Positions 1-12,338 are shown, counted from the first letter of the stretch. The stretch: DNA of 64,000 bases from Limonium bicolor (GCA_023374045.1 CM041779.1:269152131-269216130), one strand, 5' to 3'. The notes: generated from the sequence alone by a model not told the origin. Numbers and translations: made by a program.

Positions 1-1463
1 CAGATAACTCAAAGATTATACGTAACACATAAGTGAGGGCTTAAAAGACAATTGAGACTTTGGAATAAGAGTAAGGAGTTTATTTAAGCTTAACTTAGGC
101 TACAAGTGATTGATGATAGACTACCTTTAATATTCTTCAGAGTATTGTTGATTGTTTGCGCAAGTTGACTAGAACTGCTACAGCGTTACCCAGGTACGAT
201 TTCTCGTACTCAGCGTGTTGTGTTTTGGACTCTATGGAATGTTTTGTACGATTTCTCGTACTCCGATATTTTTGCTGATTGACTTGTGGAATGTTTTGGA
301 AAACACTAACTGAGTTTAAGAGGAATTTCTAAAAGGAATTGGTTATGTGACTAACTCAGCTTGTGTGACTAACTGAGCCTTGAATGTGAAACTCACTTGG
401 TATTGGTTTCTTCTTTTTGGTTGTTCCATTAGACATTGACTGCTTAGGGTTTACGCTTCTGCACTCTGTAGGACTGAGTGTTTTGGTATTGCTCTAGGTA
501 GTTAGTGATCTGGTGGGAATTTGGAAAAGGTCAACTTTGGTAAATTCTTCTTTTGACTCTGGATATCATTTCATCCATGAGCTAGTTCTTGATGTTTCGA
601 CGTGCGCGCGTCTTCAATGGTAACAGCAGGGGGCTGTATATCCCTCGCCCATAGGGGCATTTATATTTGACAGCAGGGGGTTGTATATCCCTCGCCCATG
701 GGGGCATTTATATTTGACAGCAGGGGGCTGTATATCCCTCGTCCACCAGGACATTTAAATCTGACAGCAGGGGGCTGTATATCCCTCGTCCATATGGACA
801 TTGATATCTGGCGGTGGGGGCCATCTCTCTCAATTGAATTATTCTACTCTTGAGTTATTGGTTCTTGGATCTATCTTATTATTCCTAGTCCTTCGTGACT
901 ATCTGAGTCTTTATACTCCGAACGGGAATTGGTTCTAACATCAACAATGGATGCTTACTAACTATATGGTGTGACTACTTAAGTGGATGACTTGTTTTGG
1001 AAGTTCTCTATCTCTATCTTTGTCTTGTTTTCTTTTCTCTTTAACTTGATTGTTTTGAAGTGCTTTTATCTCTGTTTTACTTTTAAGAGTTTGTTTTCAT
1101 GTTACTGTTTATTTTGAAGAGTTATGTTTTATAAGTTTGTTTTTGGAGAATTGTACCAGTTCCATTCCAGGGAACTGACTCACCCCTCTCGGGGTGGGCT
1201 GCTTGGTTTCATCTTGCAGGTATAAATTGATTTACAGGTGGCCACGAAGAGCATGAGTGATTGGGATGGGATTAGGCTTATGGAGAGTGAATGTATTTTA
1301 TTATGGTTATGTTAATGTTAAGTTTTCTCGAAGTTCAGACCGTAACTTAGTTAGTTGTAATGGTTGTAATTGGTGAGGTTGGTACCGGGTGTTTGGAGCC
1401 CGATGGTCTGTAGCACCTTTAGTTTATTTTCCGCTGTTGTTTTATTATTATAGGGGTGTTACA
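1..1463 (+). repeat. 3' part of a Tekay-like gypsy LTR (left end outside window)
   Basis: The stretch ends in GGGGTGTTACA at 1463, the same terminus as the LTRs ending at 25224, 37004, 47179, 50411 and 60960. It also has the TTCCGCTG box shortly before the end (about 1426). The part around 445-530 resembles 40334-40405 inside element B. No primer-binding site follows 1463, so this is a solo LTR end or the 3' LTR of an element that lies to the left. No coding region is visible. Confidence 0.7.
623..810. repeat. 47-bp tandem repeat, 4 copies
   Basis: Copies begin at 623, 670, 717 and 764, exactly 47 bp apart, each with the core ACAGCAGGGGGCTGTATATC. The first three copies differ by only a few bases and the last is more diverged. 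It is a minisatellite inside the LTR fragment. CAGC...GCTG makes a short inverted repeat in each copy. Confidence 0.9.
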
Positions 1464-1582
1464 GATGGCACCATTGAGAATATCACCTGAAAATATACCG
1501 CATTCATCAGATAATAAGGTTCAAGGTTTCAAATTAGCACTTTAGAGGTCACTGTCAATTGAGCTCAACATAAATTAAAATA
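1464..1582. other. unassigned spacer
   Basis: AT-rich spacer between the LTR end and the first tandem array. Nothing recognisable. Confidence 0.5.
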
Positions 1583-2170
1583 CAACAATAGAGAATTTTG
1601 ATTTCTTTTGTCGCACCATGTGAGGCCAATGAGTTTGGTTATTGTCTATGCCTTTGAGTATTCTATTCTTATGTATGCACCTCTGTTGATAAACCACATG
1701 AACTGCTGATGTTGTAGTTGTTGCTCATATTAGTCCATTTGATACCAAGGTTTATATTCGAATTATCTCCTTCTCGTTGGCGATTTCAACAATAGAGGTT
1801 TTTTATTTCTTTTTGTTGCACTCTTGTCAAGCAAACGATTTTGGCTTACCATTACACCTATGTTATTTCTTTTGTTGTCTTTGTGCCTATGAAGATATAT
1901 ATACAAGTTTGAAGACATAGCTGAAACCAGTTCATTTGATACCAAGCTATGTAATCAACTCATCTTCTTCTCCTTGGCATTTTCAACAATATAGGTTTTT
2001 TATTTCTTTTGTCACACCTTATGAAGGAGACACTTTGGGTTTGCCATTGTGCCTATGTTCATTCTCTTGCTGTCTATGAGCCTCTGCATATACAACTTTG
2101 AAGACGTTGCTGAAACCAATTCATTTGTTACTTGACTATTTCTATGTATCTTATGATTAGTACATTGTTT
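1583..2170. repeat. ~200-bp degenerate tandem repeat, 3 copies
   Basis: The anchor CAACAATA followed by a TTT-rich run and a TTTATTTCTTTT-like block recurs near 1583, 1788 and 1983 (spacing 205 and 195 bp). Each copy continues with a 'tttggcttacc / gcctatg / tgaagac' series. The copies are considerably diverged. The short open frames here are repeat artefacts. Confidence 0.75.
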
Positions 2171-2682
2171 CTGAGTATCTTTGTGTATTGTTATATGAAT
2201 CCTTGTTGTTGGTATTTGAGCATCATGATCTTGGTGTTTCATTGCATGAAGCAAAGTATGAAGTCACCTACTAATTTTCTATATGTCTAAAAATTTTAAA
2301 AAGTCAAGCTGTGTCAAACATACAAAAATTCTCATCATAACCCCATACATATGTTAAAAAAAATAGTTAGTCACAATTGAATCCTAATGGTTTTTATTTA
2401 CATTTTATTGTATTTTATTCCGATCTACGGTAATTGTTTTTCCTTTTGTACATTTGGCAATATGTCTTCATTCGGATTGCATCAAATGGACAGTGAGTAT
2501 TTAAAAATCCCATAATTCATTAAATAATATGCTTGCTTTCAAGACTATATTGAAGGTTTTGTTGTACTAGTATATATATTGTTTGTGTGTTGTGGTGTCT
2601 TATTCACATTGCTTGAAAATGCACTTTTTTTTACATATGATTGTTATCACATTCAAGGATCTATTGTTTGTTACTAAATATG
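2171..2682. other. AT-rich spacer, nothing recognised
   Basis: Low-complexity AT-rich DNA between two tandem arrays. No ORF, RNA gene or transposon end could be recognised. Confidence 0.5.
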
Positions 2683-3200
2683 TCTGATACTTCTTTCTAA
2701 ATGTAGCTGGTACTTATTTCTGTTTGTCACTGGTACTATCTGATGCTTGTGGTTGGTATTACTTACTGCATACCAGCCAAGTGTTATTATACTTTATTAT
2801 GTTATTTGCTTGAGCATTATGTGATTTCATGATACTTCTGGCTACATATATATATGGTACTACCTACTGAATATGACTGTTACTTCTTTCTAAATGTGGT
2901 TGGTACTTATGTCTGTCTACGGCTGGTACTATCTGATGCTTGTGGTTAGTATTACATATTGCATACCAGCCAAGTGTAGTTATACATTATTGTGTTACTT
3001 GCTTGAGCATTATGTGATTCACGATGCTTCCGACAGCATATATATGGTACTGCCTACTGAATATGACTGTTACTTCTTCCTAAATGTGGTTGGTACTTAT
3101 TTCAGTCTGTAGCTGGTACTATCTGATGCTTGTGGTTGGCATTACTTTCTACATACCAGCCATGAGTTATACTTTATTATGTTATTTGTTTGAGTATGTG
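2683..3200. repeat. ~192-bp tandem repeat, 3 copies
   Basis: The anchor TTCTTTCTAAATGT recurs at about 2691, 2884 and 3074 (193 and 190 bp apart), each time followed by GGTACTTAT, GGTACTATCTGATGCTTGTGG and CATACCAGCC. It is better conserved than the array to its left and unrelated to it in sequence. Confidence 0.85.
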
Positions 3201-4149
3201 ATTTCATTATGTTGCATTATTATAGGTTTAATTAAGCAAACTAATTTTTTTTGTTGAGTTATAGTGAATTTCTAGCTGGATAATGCTTTGGTTAAATAAG
3301 ATTACATGTCAAGATCTAAATGTTCAACGGTGCAGCTACATCAAGTCATCGTTGACCTCAAAATTGACCCCCAACGTGACAAGAAGCGCACAGCTTTAGA
3401 TAAGGCGATGTTTGGTTTTTTTACTTGCATAAAAAATGATTATAGTGTCCCTTTTAATACATACTTATTTATCAAAATCATTTTTTCTCGTATAGTCTGT
3501 GATCAAGCTTGGGTGTAGAAGTATTAATGGAGAAGCTACATGGTCAAGCTTCTGGAGGGCTGGAATTACAAACTACATTTGACACACCAATGAGGATTGA
3601 GGCATTGAAGTACATAAGATATTCTAGGTAGACACAATGTTATTTTTCGATATGGAGTGTGTATGGCATAATTGTCATGACTTTCTTTTGTAAAAATTAT
3701 TTTGACACGATTATATATTATTAATTAGGTGTTGGGGAGCAGCTTCTATTTTGGCAGTAGATGATTAACTTGCTGATACATGTGGTGGTGGAGTTGATTG
3801 TTATTTTTGAAGCAAGTAGTGGCTGACAATTACGTTGATATTGTGATTAGATAAGTACTAATGATTAAGTTTGTGCTGGGTTGGGTTTGAGTACTTGATT
3901 TGCTCAATCTGTACTAAATTATGGTTTGGAACTATTTAATTTGTTGTGATCATCATCCCTTTGGGATTGGGTATTCCAAACTTTTTGAACATTAATGATC
4001 AGATGTCTCTAGATTTAGAAGAAAATTTTGAAGATTTGGAGAAGGAATCTTTTTTTTCTTATTTTGTCACAGACTGACATAAATTCCTTCTAATATACAG
4101 CCAAATGTTATGTGTGGCTTTTGGCGGTCATGGGCTGCTAAAAAGAAAC
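3201..4149 (+). other. unassigned AT-rich DNA with weak coding-like stretches
   Basis: A 70-codon frame at 3306-3518 has a polar, charged start (QLHQVIVDLK then DPQRDKKRTALDKA), and a further open stretch lies at about 3519-3632. The composition looks more protein-like than the surrounding repeats. I cannot assign a family. It could be a decayed exon of a captured gene or transposon ORF, or chance. Confidence 0.2.
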
Positions 4150-5090
4150 TTTGTTTTTCACGGTATCTAACAACTTGTTTGGTATAATACGTCGATGTCA
4201 ATATAACGGAATACCATGAATCTCCTGATGAAACACCTAGCACTAGTTCAATATGTCCCAATGTTTAAATACTGCCATGAACATAGCCATACACCACAAG
4301 TTCCTAAATAAAACACCTTGCACCCGTTGAATAAGCACCTGTTTATAATCAAGACGAGATGTTGGTAACAATTCTAATGGTATAGTGATTGGTATTGTTT
4401 TCTTGCAGACGAGTTATAATACACCGGCATCCATTTAACAAAATACCACGAATACTCTAATGAAACACCTAGAATATGTTCAATATGGGCCGACGTGTAA
4501 ATATCGTCATGAACATAGCCGTACACTACAAATGACTGAACTAAAAACCTTGTACATGTTCAATGAGTACTTGTGTGTAATCCAGTCAAGGTATTGGTAA
4601 TAATTGTATCATAGAGACATTTGTAGTGTTTTATAGCAGGCGAGATATAATACGCCAACAACAATATAACAAAATACCACGAATTTACTTATGAAATACC
4701 TAGCACTTGTTTAATATGTACCTATGTAAAAATTCAGTCATGAACATAGCCATACACCACAAATTCTTGAACTAAACACCTCGAACCTATTCAATAAGTA
4801 CCTATATATAAACCAGACAAGGTGTTTGTAACAATTTTAATCGCAAAGACACTAGTATTGTTTTCTAGATGAAAAGGTACAATACACCAACATCAATATA
4901 CTAAAATACCACTACTCCAATGATGAAACACCAAGCACTCCTTCAATATGTACCAATGTGTGTATACCGTCATGAACATAACCATACATCATAAATTTAT
5001 GAATTAAACACCTTGTACCTGTGCATTAAGTACCTGCGTATAAACCAGAGAAGGTGTTGGTAACAATTCTATTTGTAAAGACATCGGTAT
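4150..5090. repeat. 232-bp tandem repeat, 4 copies
   Basis: CATGAACATA anchors occur at 4276, 4508, 4739 and 4971 (232, 231 and 232 bp apart). Each copy also contains AAACACCT, AATACCACGAAT-like and GTTGGTAACAATT blocks in the same order. The regular spacing and unit size are satellite-like, but only four copies are present here. Confidence 0.9.
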
Positions 5091-5099
5091 TTACATATG

Positions 5100-6200
5100 A
5101 AGTGGGTAACAAATAAAAAGGTTTACCCTATACCAAACACCCTATAAAACATTCCAGGAAAATTAAAACGTTGAAGGTTCATTTTATGGTTTAAAGTTCA
5201 GCGTTTAGGGTCTAACAACCTAAAACCCCAAACCCCAAAATTCCAAGTCAAGGGCGTCACAAAGTGCAAACCAATCCAAAAAGATTACCCTAAACCACAC
5301 CCCCGAAATCCACACCTAGAAAAGTTAAAACGTCGAGGATCTATTTTATGGTTTGAAGTTCAACATTAAGGGTTAGGTGAGACAGTGACAACAATATGAT
5401 GTGCAGAACGAATAAAAACAAATTACCTAAAACCACACAATCTAAAATCCTTGGAAATTTAAAACGTCAAAGGTTTATTTTATGGGTTTAAAGCTCCGGT
5501 TTAGGGTCTATTAACCCCAAACCCTAAAAACTGTCGAGTCAGTGGTGAAATTATAGAGTGTAGAACCACTCCAAAAAGATTACTCTACACCACACCATAA
5601 ACCACCCTAAGAAAGTTAAAACGTCAAAGATCTATTTTATGGTTTGAAGTTCAACGTTAAGGGTTATTTGAGTCTGTGGCAATAATACGATGTGCAGAAC
5701 GAATAAAAAAAAGAAAGATTACCCTATACCACAAAACCTAAAAATACCCTTGAAAATTTAAAATGTCAAAGGTTTATTGTAGGGTTTGAAGTTCAGGGTT
5801 TAGGGTTTATCGACCCTAAACCCCAAACCACAAACCCTAAGAAACTACCGAGTCAGTGGCGACATTATAGAGTGCAAAACATTTTCAAAAAGGTTATCCT
5901 ACACCACACCCCCTAAACCACCCTAGGAAAGTTAAAACGTTGAATATCTATTTTATGGTTTAAAGTTCAACGTTAAGGATTAGTCGAGTCATTGACAACA
6001 ATATGATGTGCAGACTAAATACAAAACAGAAGATTATCCTACACCACACAACCTAAAAAACCCCTTGAAAATTTGAAACGTCGAAGATTAAGTTTAGGGT
6101 TTAAAGTTACCCTAAACCCTAACCACAAACCCTGAAAAACTGTCGAGTCAGTGGCGACATAATGAAGTGCTCCAAAAAGATTACCCTACATTGTTTCAAG
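5100..6200. repeat. ~300-bp higher-order repeat with telomere-like blocks
   Basis: GATGTGCAGA anchors lie at about 5398, 5689 and 6005 (291 and 316 bp). Each unit has two related halves of about 150 bp, each with an AAAACGT...TTTATGGTTT core. Short AACCCTAAA/AACCCCAAACC blocks near 5215, 5515, 5810 and 6110 resemble plant telomere repeat units. They are interspersed and short, so this is not a true telomere. Confidence 0.8.
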
Positions 6201-6559
6201 TCACTGGTGATATTGCCCGCTTTGCCGCAACTCATGGTTTTAAAAGCACCGTTAACAAAATTATAACTATTTACAGCGTATGTCGATGATATACTAATTG
6301 TGCTTAAAAGAAGAACCATGATACCGTGATTAAAACACCATTGAAAATTCTACAAAATACCACTAATAACAAGTTCCTCGCCATCAATTGAGAACAACAA
6401 ATAAATGCACCAACCATCAGAATATAATACTTTTTACCCTGTAACAAGATACCTACACGTTTTGTAAATACCTCAACTGCGTTCGTAAGTTAAGATTAAA
6501 AAAACAACAATACTAACCATCAGAAAGATTTTATACAGCAAGTTCACATGGTTCGCTGT
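6201..6559. other. spacer with a single RT-like motif
   Basis: Around 6275-6310 the plus strand reads AYVDDILIVL, like the catalytic box of a copia reverse transcriptase. The flanking sequence does not align with RT in any frame, so it may be the last trace of an element or chance. Confidence 0.25.
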
Positions 6560-6835
6560 CGTCGTCCATAAATTGTTGTACACCATCCACGGTATCACAC
6601 AGCTCCTTAGGGGAGTAGTTCAAATCAATGGACAATAAGGAAATCGACTTCATGTTTCAATCAATATCACTTTCAGGCATGTTTGTTCTGTCATCATCTG
6701 TCGAAATATCCAATTGCTGACATGATGATCGTTGATAATTCAATTGCATAATTGTTTCTATTGGAAGAGAAGAAGATGTAGAATCTTGATTATGAGGGTC
6801 ATCCATCAGCACAATAGAAGAATGATCAGAGGAGC
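6560..6835 (-). pseudogene. possible exon remnant, acidic unknown protein
   Basis: On the minus strand one frame runs about 100 residues with a single TGA: it begins MDDPHNQDSTSSSLPIE and, after the stop, continues SIDLNYSPKELCDTVDG. The Ser/Asp/Glu-rich composition looks like a disordered region of a host or transposase-related protein. I do not recognise the family. It is isolated between repeats and a copia fragment, so a captured or broken exon is the likeliest reading. Confidence 0.3.
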
Positions 6836-7097
6836 AAACAGATCCACGGACATTAGATGCTGGTATCTAACAGTGACGTAAGTGAGCAACATCTTCAAAT
6901 TATGCACGATTTGCCTATGTATAGATCAATTGGTGTTGGATGTAACCAAGGACGAAGTAGAGCGCAGTGGCAGAATAATATCTATATTCTGGAAGATCTA
7001 CGCCTCTGTTTGTTGAAGATGATTTCAAAGAAACTGTCAAGTGGTAACGGTCGATGGTAATGAAGAAAAATTTGAAGTCGCTACTAAATTCAGATTC

Positions 7098-7478
7098 TGT
7101 AGTAGAATGTAGTAGCTCGATCGTTAGCAGAATCTGAATTCAGAGCACTTGCTCATGAACTTTGTAAGCTATTATGGGTTCGGATCATTCTATCTGAGCT
7201 GCAGATTACATGGGACGGTCCTATGAAGCTAAGATGTGATAACAAGTCAGCTATAAGTATAGCCCACAACCCAGTCCAACATGATCGGACTAAACACATT
7301 GAAATTGATCGACACTTTATTAGAGAGAAGATAGAAGGAGGGTTGATCAAGCTTGATTATATTGCTTCAAAAGACCAAATAGCCGATGTCTTTACTAAGC
7401 CACTTCACAGTCCAAGATTTCATGACCTCATTACCAAGCTAGGAATGCAAAACATCTACAGTCCAGCTTGAAGGGGAG
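7098..7478 (+). pseudogene. Ty1/copia RNase H C-terminus fragment
   Basis: The frame from 7223 to 7471 has the copia RNase H end: CDNKSAISIAHNP, HIEIDRHFIREKI, then KDQIADVFTKPL. The purine tract AAGGGGAG (7471-7478) lies directly before the LTR. Everything upstream of about 7098 (most of RNase H, RT, integrase) is missing. It is a second, diverged copy of 11236-11574. Confidence 0.9.
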
Positions 7479-7736
7479 TGTCATTGTGCCTCTATCAAAT
7501 AGGCATAATCAATCTAGGAAATAATTTATTATTTCTCGGTAATTAAGAGTGTTAGGTGTTTGTTCAGTTATTATTTATTTGTGTATAGTTTGTGTCTATT
7601 TAGATATTACATTAAATATGTGTTTGTTCAGATGTATTTTACCTAAGCAGTCACCTCTAGAAGTTTCCTATATATATATATATGATTGTATATTTCTGAA
7701 AACAACAAACAGATACAAATAATACTTCAATAATCA
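7479..7736 (+). repeat. Ty1/copia LTR (left)
   Basis: It starts TGTCATTGTG after a polypurine tract and ends in AATAATCA. It is similar over its whole length to 11575-11855, including the TATATATA stretch (about 7673-7682) and the GTTTGTTCAGA/TATTTTACCTA segment. The right end is set by the CA dinucleotide, because similarity between the copies continues into the internal region. Confidence 0.75.
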
Positions 7737-10700
7737 TCGATCAATAACCACCGATCAAATAGTATGAATCTAAAAAATTTATCTTCTTAACCAAGTTAAA
7801 GTCTTTTAGAATAATCTTATTATTTTTCCCATACCTAACAAATCAAAAAATACCAAAACAAAACCACAAATCTATTCTAAACACCCCAAGTGAACGCCTC
7901 TTTATTGTGAATTTGGGTGATAACAAGTTGTTCACCTTTATTCACTCCAAGGTTTAGAGAACTAAAAATCTGTCTCTGAATATGCCACTACTCTCCAGCG
8001 TTGGTGGTATGAATTAGACCAATACCAAAGTTTATGCTGGGAAACTACAGGGGATGCTCCCCAATACAAGAAAGTAATTAATCACCAACGTGTCTACAGT
8101 TTCTTAGCCGATTTAAACTCAGAATACGACCAGGTTCGGGTTCAAATCCTTGGGCACTAGGAATTACCATCTATAGAGGAGACAATTGCTACCATCAAAT
8201 CATAAGAGAATCATCGTTCTGTGATGCTCGAAAGCAAGCCAATTGAAAACACAGCTCTGGCTGCAAAAGAAGATTCAAAAGGAAGTAGAAGTGGCAGATG
8301 GTGTGATCACTGCAAGCGCTCAAATCATAATATTAATTAATGCTGGAAGCTACATCCTCATCTACAAAAGGAGCGCAAAGGAAAAGATAAACTTGTACCA
8401 GCAATAGCTCATTCTGCATCCCCCCTAGCTGCTGCTACGCCTACCACTACTGAAAAAAGAAGAATCTACACAAATTTCTCAAGAGGGGCTGAACCAGATT
8501 CGAACCATGCTGAAATTCCTCAAGTCTAACTCAAGCTCCAACCAATGCTCTCTTGCACTACAAGGTAACTTCCTTAAATCTTTTTGTCTTAGTGCTTCAG
8601 ACTAAACTCTTTCCGGAAATTGGCTCCTTGATTCAGGTGCTACATCACATATGACTTCCACTTCTTCCTCACTTACAAACTATCGTCATTGTCCAACCAA
8701 TCTGCATATCACCATTGCCAATGGTACGATAGCATATATTACAGGACAAGGAACTGCTGTCATATCGGACCAATTGAGCCTTAGGAACACTCTACACGTT
8801 CCTAACCTTGCAATGAACCTTGCTTCAGTTTATAAACTTACCTATGATCTTAATTGTTTTACTGTTTTTCCCCTTCATGGTGTGTTTTGCAGGAACAACA
8901 CTCAGGGAGGACAATTGGGACTGGTAGCCAGCGGAATGGACTGTATTTCCTTGATATACCTGCTGTGCCAACAGCCCTTGCTTCTGCTGATAAGACCACC
9001 ACAATATGGCTTTACCACCGATGTTTTGGCCACCCTTCCTTCTCAGTTAGGAAAACTATGTTTCCAGATTTATTCCTCAATCTTGATGCTTCTATTTTCA
9101 AATGCGATGTGTGTGAACAATTAAAGCACTCTCGTAACTCTTTTTCTTTAAGTAATAACAGAAGTATGCAGCCTTTTGCCCTTATTTATAGTGATGTTTG
9201 GGGTCCTTCTCCCATTTCTAAATACCTTGGGCGCTCGCTGGTTTCTTATCTTTGTTGATAATTGTACCAGGTTTAATTGGGTTTTTTTTACTGAAACACA
9301 AAAATGAAGTTCCATTATTCCCATCTTTTGCAACTTGATTGATACACAGTTCTCCACCCGAATTCAAAGAATGCGGACAGACAATGGGACTGAATACTTC
9401 AACCACACAGTTATATCATTCTTCCAAATCTAAAGGTATTATCCATGAATCCTCTTGTGTTAACACTTCACAACAAAATGGATTAGCAGAAAGAAAAAAT
9501 CGACATCTCTTAGAGGTGACTCGGGCCTTGTTGTTTCAATCTCATGCTCCAAAGAGTTATTGGGGAGAAGCTACTATGACTGCTTGTCACCTTATAAACA
9601 AACTTCCCACTCGAACCTTACAAAATAAATCTCCCTTTGAATATGCCTTCACCACTTCTTTCCATACCACAAGATTTCTTCTGATATATAGATCTACGAG
9701 TCTTTGGTTGTACTCCTCTGTTGATGTTCACACACCTCATAGAGGGAAATTGGACCCTCATTCAATTAAGTGCATATTCCTTGGCTATTCACCAACTCAC
9801 AAAGGGTATAAGTGCTATAATCCTCCTGCTCGAAAAACCTACTTAACAGTTGATGTTACTTTTCATGAGGACACCCCTTTACCCTGCTACAGATGCTTCC
9901 TCAACCAACACTCCATCTCCACCTCATTCACCATTCCCCTATATCTTTAATACTACTACCTCCCTCTCACTACCCCTAAGTCGACCCTTACCTCAAGATT
10001 TGCAAGAGTCTTCTCCTAATATGGAATCTTCAACTAACCCAAACTCACCACCACCTATAACACGAGTATATTCAAGGCAACACATTTCTAGGCCGCTTCT
10101 GACTCAGGACCAATTGTCTGAACCAAGTCTTGATCCCACTCCAGCGGCTACCAATTCTGATCTTGACCATTTATTGCACTTTGCAAAGGTACTCACACAT
10201 GTACTAAAACACCTCTTTATCCCTAGGCAAACTTCATCTCTTTTGGCAACTTTTCTCCAACTCATGCTATGTTTGTCAAAAGTCTCAATCAAATTCTCAT
10301 TTCAAACACTGTCTCTGAAGCACTAACAAAGAGAGAATGGAGAGAAGCTATGCAAGAAGAGATCAGGGCATTAGAAAAAAAATAACACTTGGGATATTAT
10401 TGACAAGCCTGTTGGCAAGAATGTTGTTGATTGTGGATGGATTTTTACACTCAAGTACAATGCTGATGGATCACTTGAATGCTATAAAGCACGACTGGTA
10501 GCAAAAGGATACACACAGGCCTACGGGATTGACTACGAAATGAGCATGGTTTGAATGATTTGCCAATGTTGTATGTGGTGCAGGTTATAAGCAAAGTCAG
10601 AACGATCATATTTGTCAAGCACTCTCCCCCAGGGGGAGTCACTATCTTGCTTGTATATGTTGATGACATTATTGTCACTGGAAATGATCATCAAGAACAT

Positions 10701-11574
10701 CATTGATTAGTGAAGCAACTTCAAGCTCACTTTGAGATCAAGTCACTTGGCTCCCTAAAATACTTCTTAGGCATTAAAGTTGCTCGCTCATCTCGTGGAA
10801 TTTTCATTAGCTAACAAAGATATGTAACTGATCTTCTAATTGAAACAGGGGAAAGTGGATGTCACCCGGCCACTTCACCAATAGATCCGAATTATAAGTT
10901 AGTAGAAGCTTTGGATGAGCCGAAAGTTGATATCTCTATGTATCAACCGTTATGTGGAAAACTGATTTACCTTTCTTATACTCAGGCAGACATTGCTTGT
11001 GAGTGTCCTTAGCCAATTCATGCATGATCCACGAAAACCACATCTTGAGGCCGCGTATAGAGTACTTCATTATTTAAAAGGGGCACCTAGGAAAGGGATT
11101 CTTTTTAAGAAAATGAAGAAATTAACTCTCCAAACTTTCAGTGATGCTGATTAGGGAGGTTCTCTTGTTGATAGACGATCTACTACATGATATTGCATCT
11201 TTCTCGGAGAAAATCTAATCACTTGGAGGAGCAAGAAGTAGAATGTAGTAGCTCGATTGTCAGCAGAATCTAAATTCAGAGCGCGTGCTCATGGACTTTG
11301 TGAGCTATTATGGGTTCGGATCATTCTATCTGAGCAGCATATTACGTGGGACGGTCCTATGGAGCTAAGATGTGATAAAAGTCAACTATAAGTATAGCCC
11401 GCAATCAACACTTCATCAGAGAGAAGATAGAAGGAGGGTTGATCAAGCTTGTTTGTATTGCTTCAAAAGACCAAATAGCCGATGTCTTTACTAAGCCACT
11501 TCACGATCCAAGATTTCATGCCCTCATAACCAAGTTAGGAATGCAGAACATCTACAGTCCAGCTTGCGGGGGAG
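7737..11574 (+). pseudogene. Ty1/copia gag-pol, decayed
   Basis: Order of domains is gag, protease, integrase, RT, RNase H. Seen in order: gag UBN2-like (WWYELDQYQ, YSFLADLNSEYDQVRVQILG, about 7990-8160), zinc knuckle WCDHCKRSNHN (about 8300), protease LDSGATSH (about 8630), GAG-pre-integrase (HRCFGHPSF, CDVCEQLKHS), integrase DNGTEYFN (about 9380) and QQNGLAERKN (about 9475), RT start [12 protein letters not shown] (about 10440), catalytic YVDDIIVTGND (about 10655), RNase H end KDQIADVFTKPL. Many stops and frameshifts. About 100 RT residues between the GIDYE and YKQSQND segments are deleted, and RNase H has a further deletion near 11400. It cannot encode active proteins. Confidence 0.92.
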
Positions 11575-11855
11575 TGTTATTGTACCTCTATCAAACAGGC
11601 ACAATTAATCTAGGAAATAATTTATTATTTCTCTGTAAATAGTGCTAGGTGTCTATTCAATTATTATGTATTTGTGTCTTTTGTCTAGATATTATATTAA
11701 ATACGTGTTTGTTCATATGTATTTTACCTAGGCAATCACTTCTAGAAGTTTCCTAGAGCTCCTCATCTCATTAGTAGTTCCTATATATATAGGGTTGTAT
11801 ATTTCTGAAAACAGCAAGCAGATACAAATAATACTACAATAAACTTCAATAATCA
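11575..11855 (+). repeat. Ty1/copia LTR (right)
   Basis: Begins TGTTATTGTA directly after the purine tract CGGGGGAG (11567-11574) and ends AATAATCA. It is followed by TGGATCGATAACC, a possible degenerate primer site. It carries a short segment around 11758-11785 that the left LTR lacks. Confidence 0.75.
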
Positions 11856-12092
11856 TGGATCGATAACCACCGGTCAAATAGTATGAATAAAAAAAATTAT
11901 TTCCTTAACCAAGTTAAAGTTTTTTAGAATAATCTTATTATTTTTCCCATACCCAACAAATAAAAAAAAATACCACACCAAAACCACAAATCCATCCGAA
12001 CACCCCAAGTGAACGCCTCTTTATTGTGAATTTGGGTGATAACAGGTTGTTCACCTTTATTCACTCCAAGGTTGAGAGAACTAAAAATTATC
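11856..12092 (+). repeat. second copy of the copia internal 5' start
   Basis: This repeats the sequence that follows the left LTR (7737-7970), including the GTGAACGCCTCTTTATTGTG and TTCACCTTTATTCACTCC stretches. The copy stops near 12092. So internal sequence lies outside the right LTR, as expected from a truncated tandem (LTR-sharing) array. Confidence 0.8.
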
Positions 12093-12119
12093 TTTTTCAT
12101 CCTTTCGATAATGGGAATG

Positions 12120-12321
12120 TTTTTTAAGCTCAAACGGGTATGAAGTTATTCGAGAGCACCACAAAATTTATATTACATACCAACTTATTGCTCTCTATCT
12201 TGACATCGCAATCTCACGAACAGCACAACGAGATAAGCTGCTTCTCCGATCAGTTCGTGGATCCACTTATGCGGATGATGTCAGAAACGCCTTCTACAAA
12301 CGCATTGGCATGACCAGCTAA
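12120..12321 (+). pseudogene. short coding-like fragment of unknown family
   Basis: An open frame ends at TAA 12319-12321 and contains YQLIALYLDIAISRTAQRD and GSTYADDVRNAFYKRIG. The amphipathic, charged composition looks like a real protein C-terminus, not repeat noise. It is cut at its 5' side by the copia sequence and lies head-on to the DTX45-like gene. Family not recognised. Confidence 0.3.
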
Positions 12322-12338
12322 GGAATTGTTCATCTAAA

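Noticed and set aside
6275..6310. YVDDIL motif as evidence of a second copia RT
   Set aside because: Only about ten residues match. The surrounding frames do not continue as RT, so it is kept only as a note.
7223..7471. Treating the RNase H frame as a small independent gene
   Set aside because: It is the 3' end of a copia pol, directly followed by purine tract and LTR.
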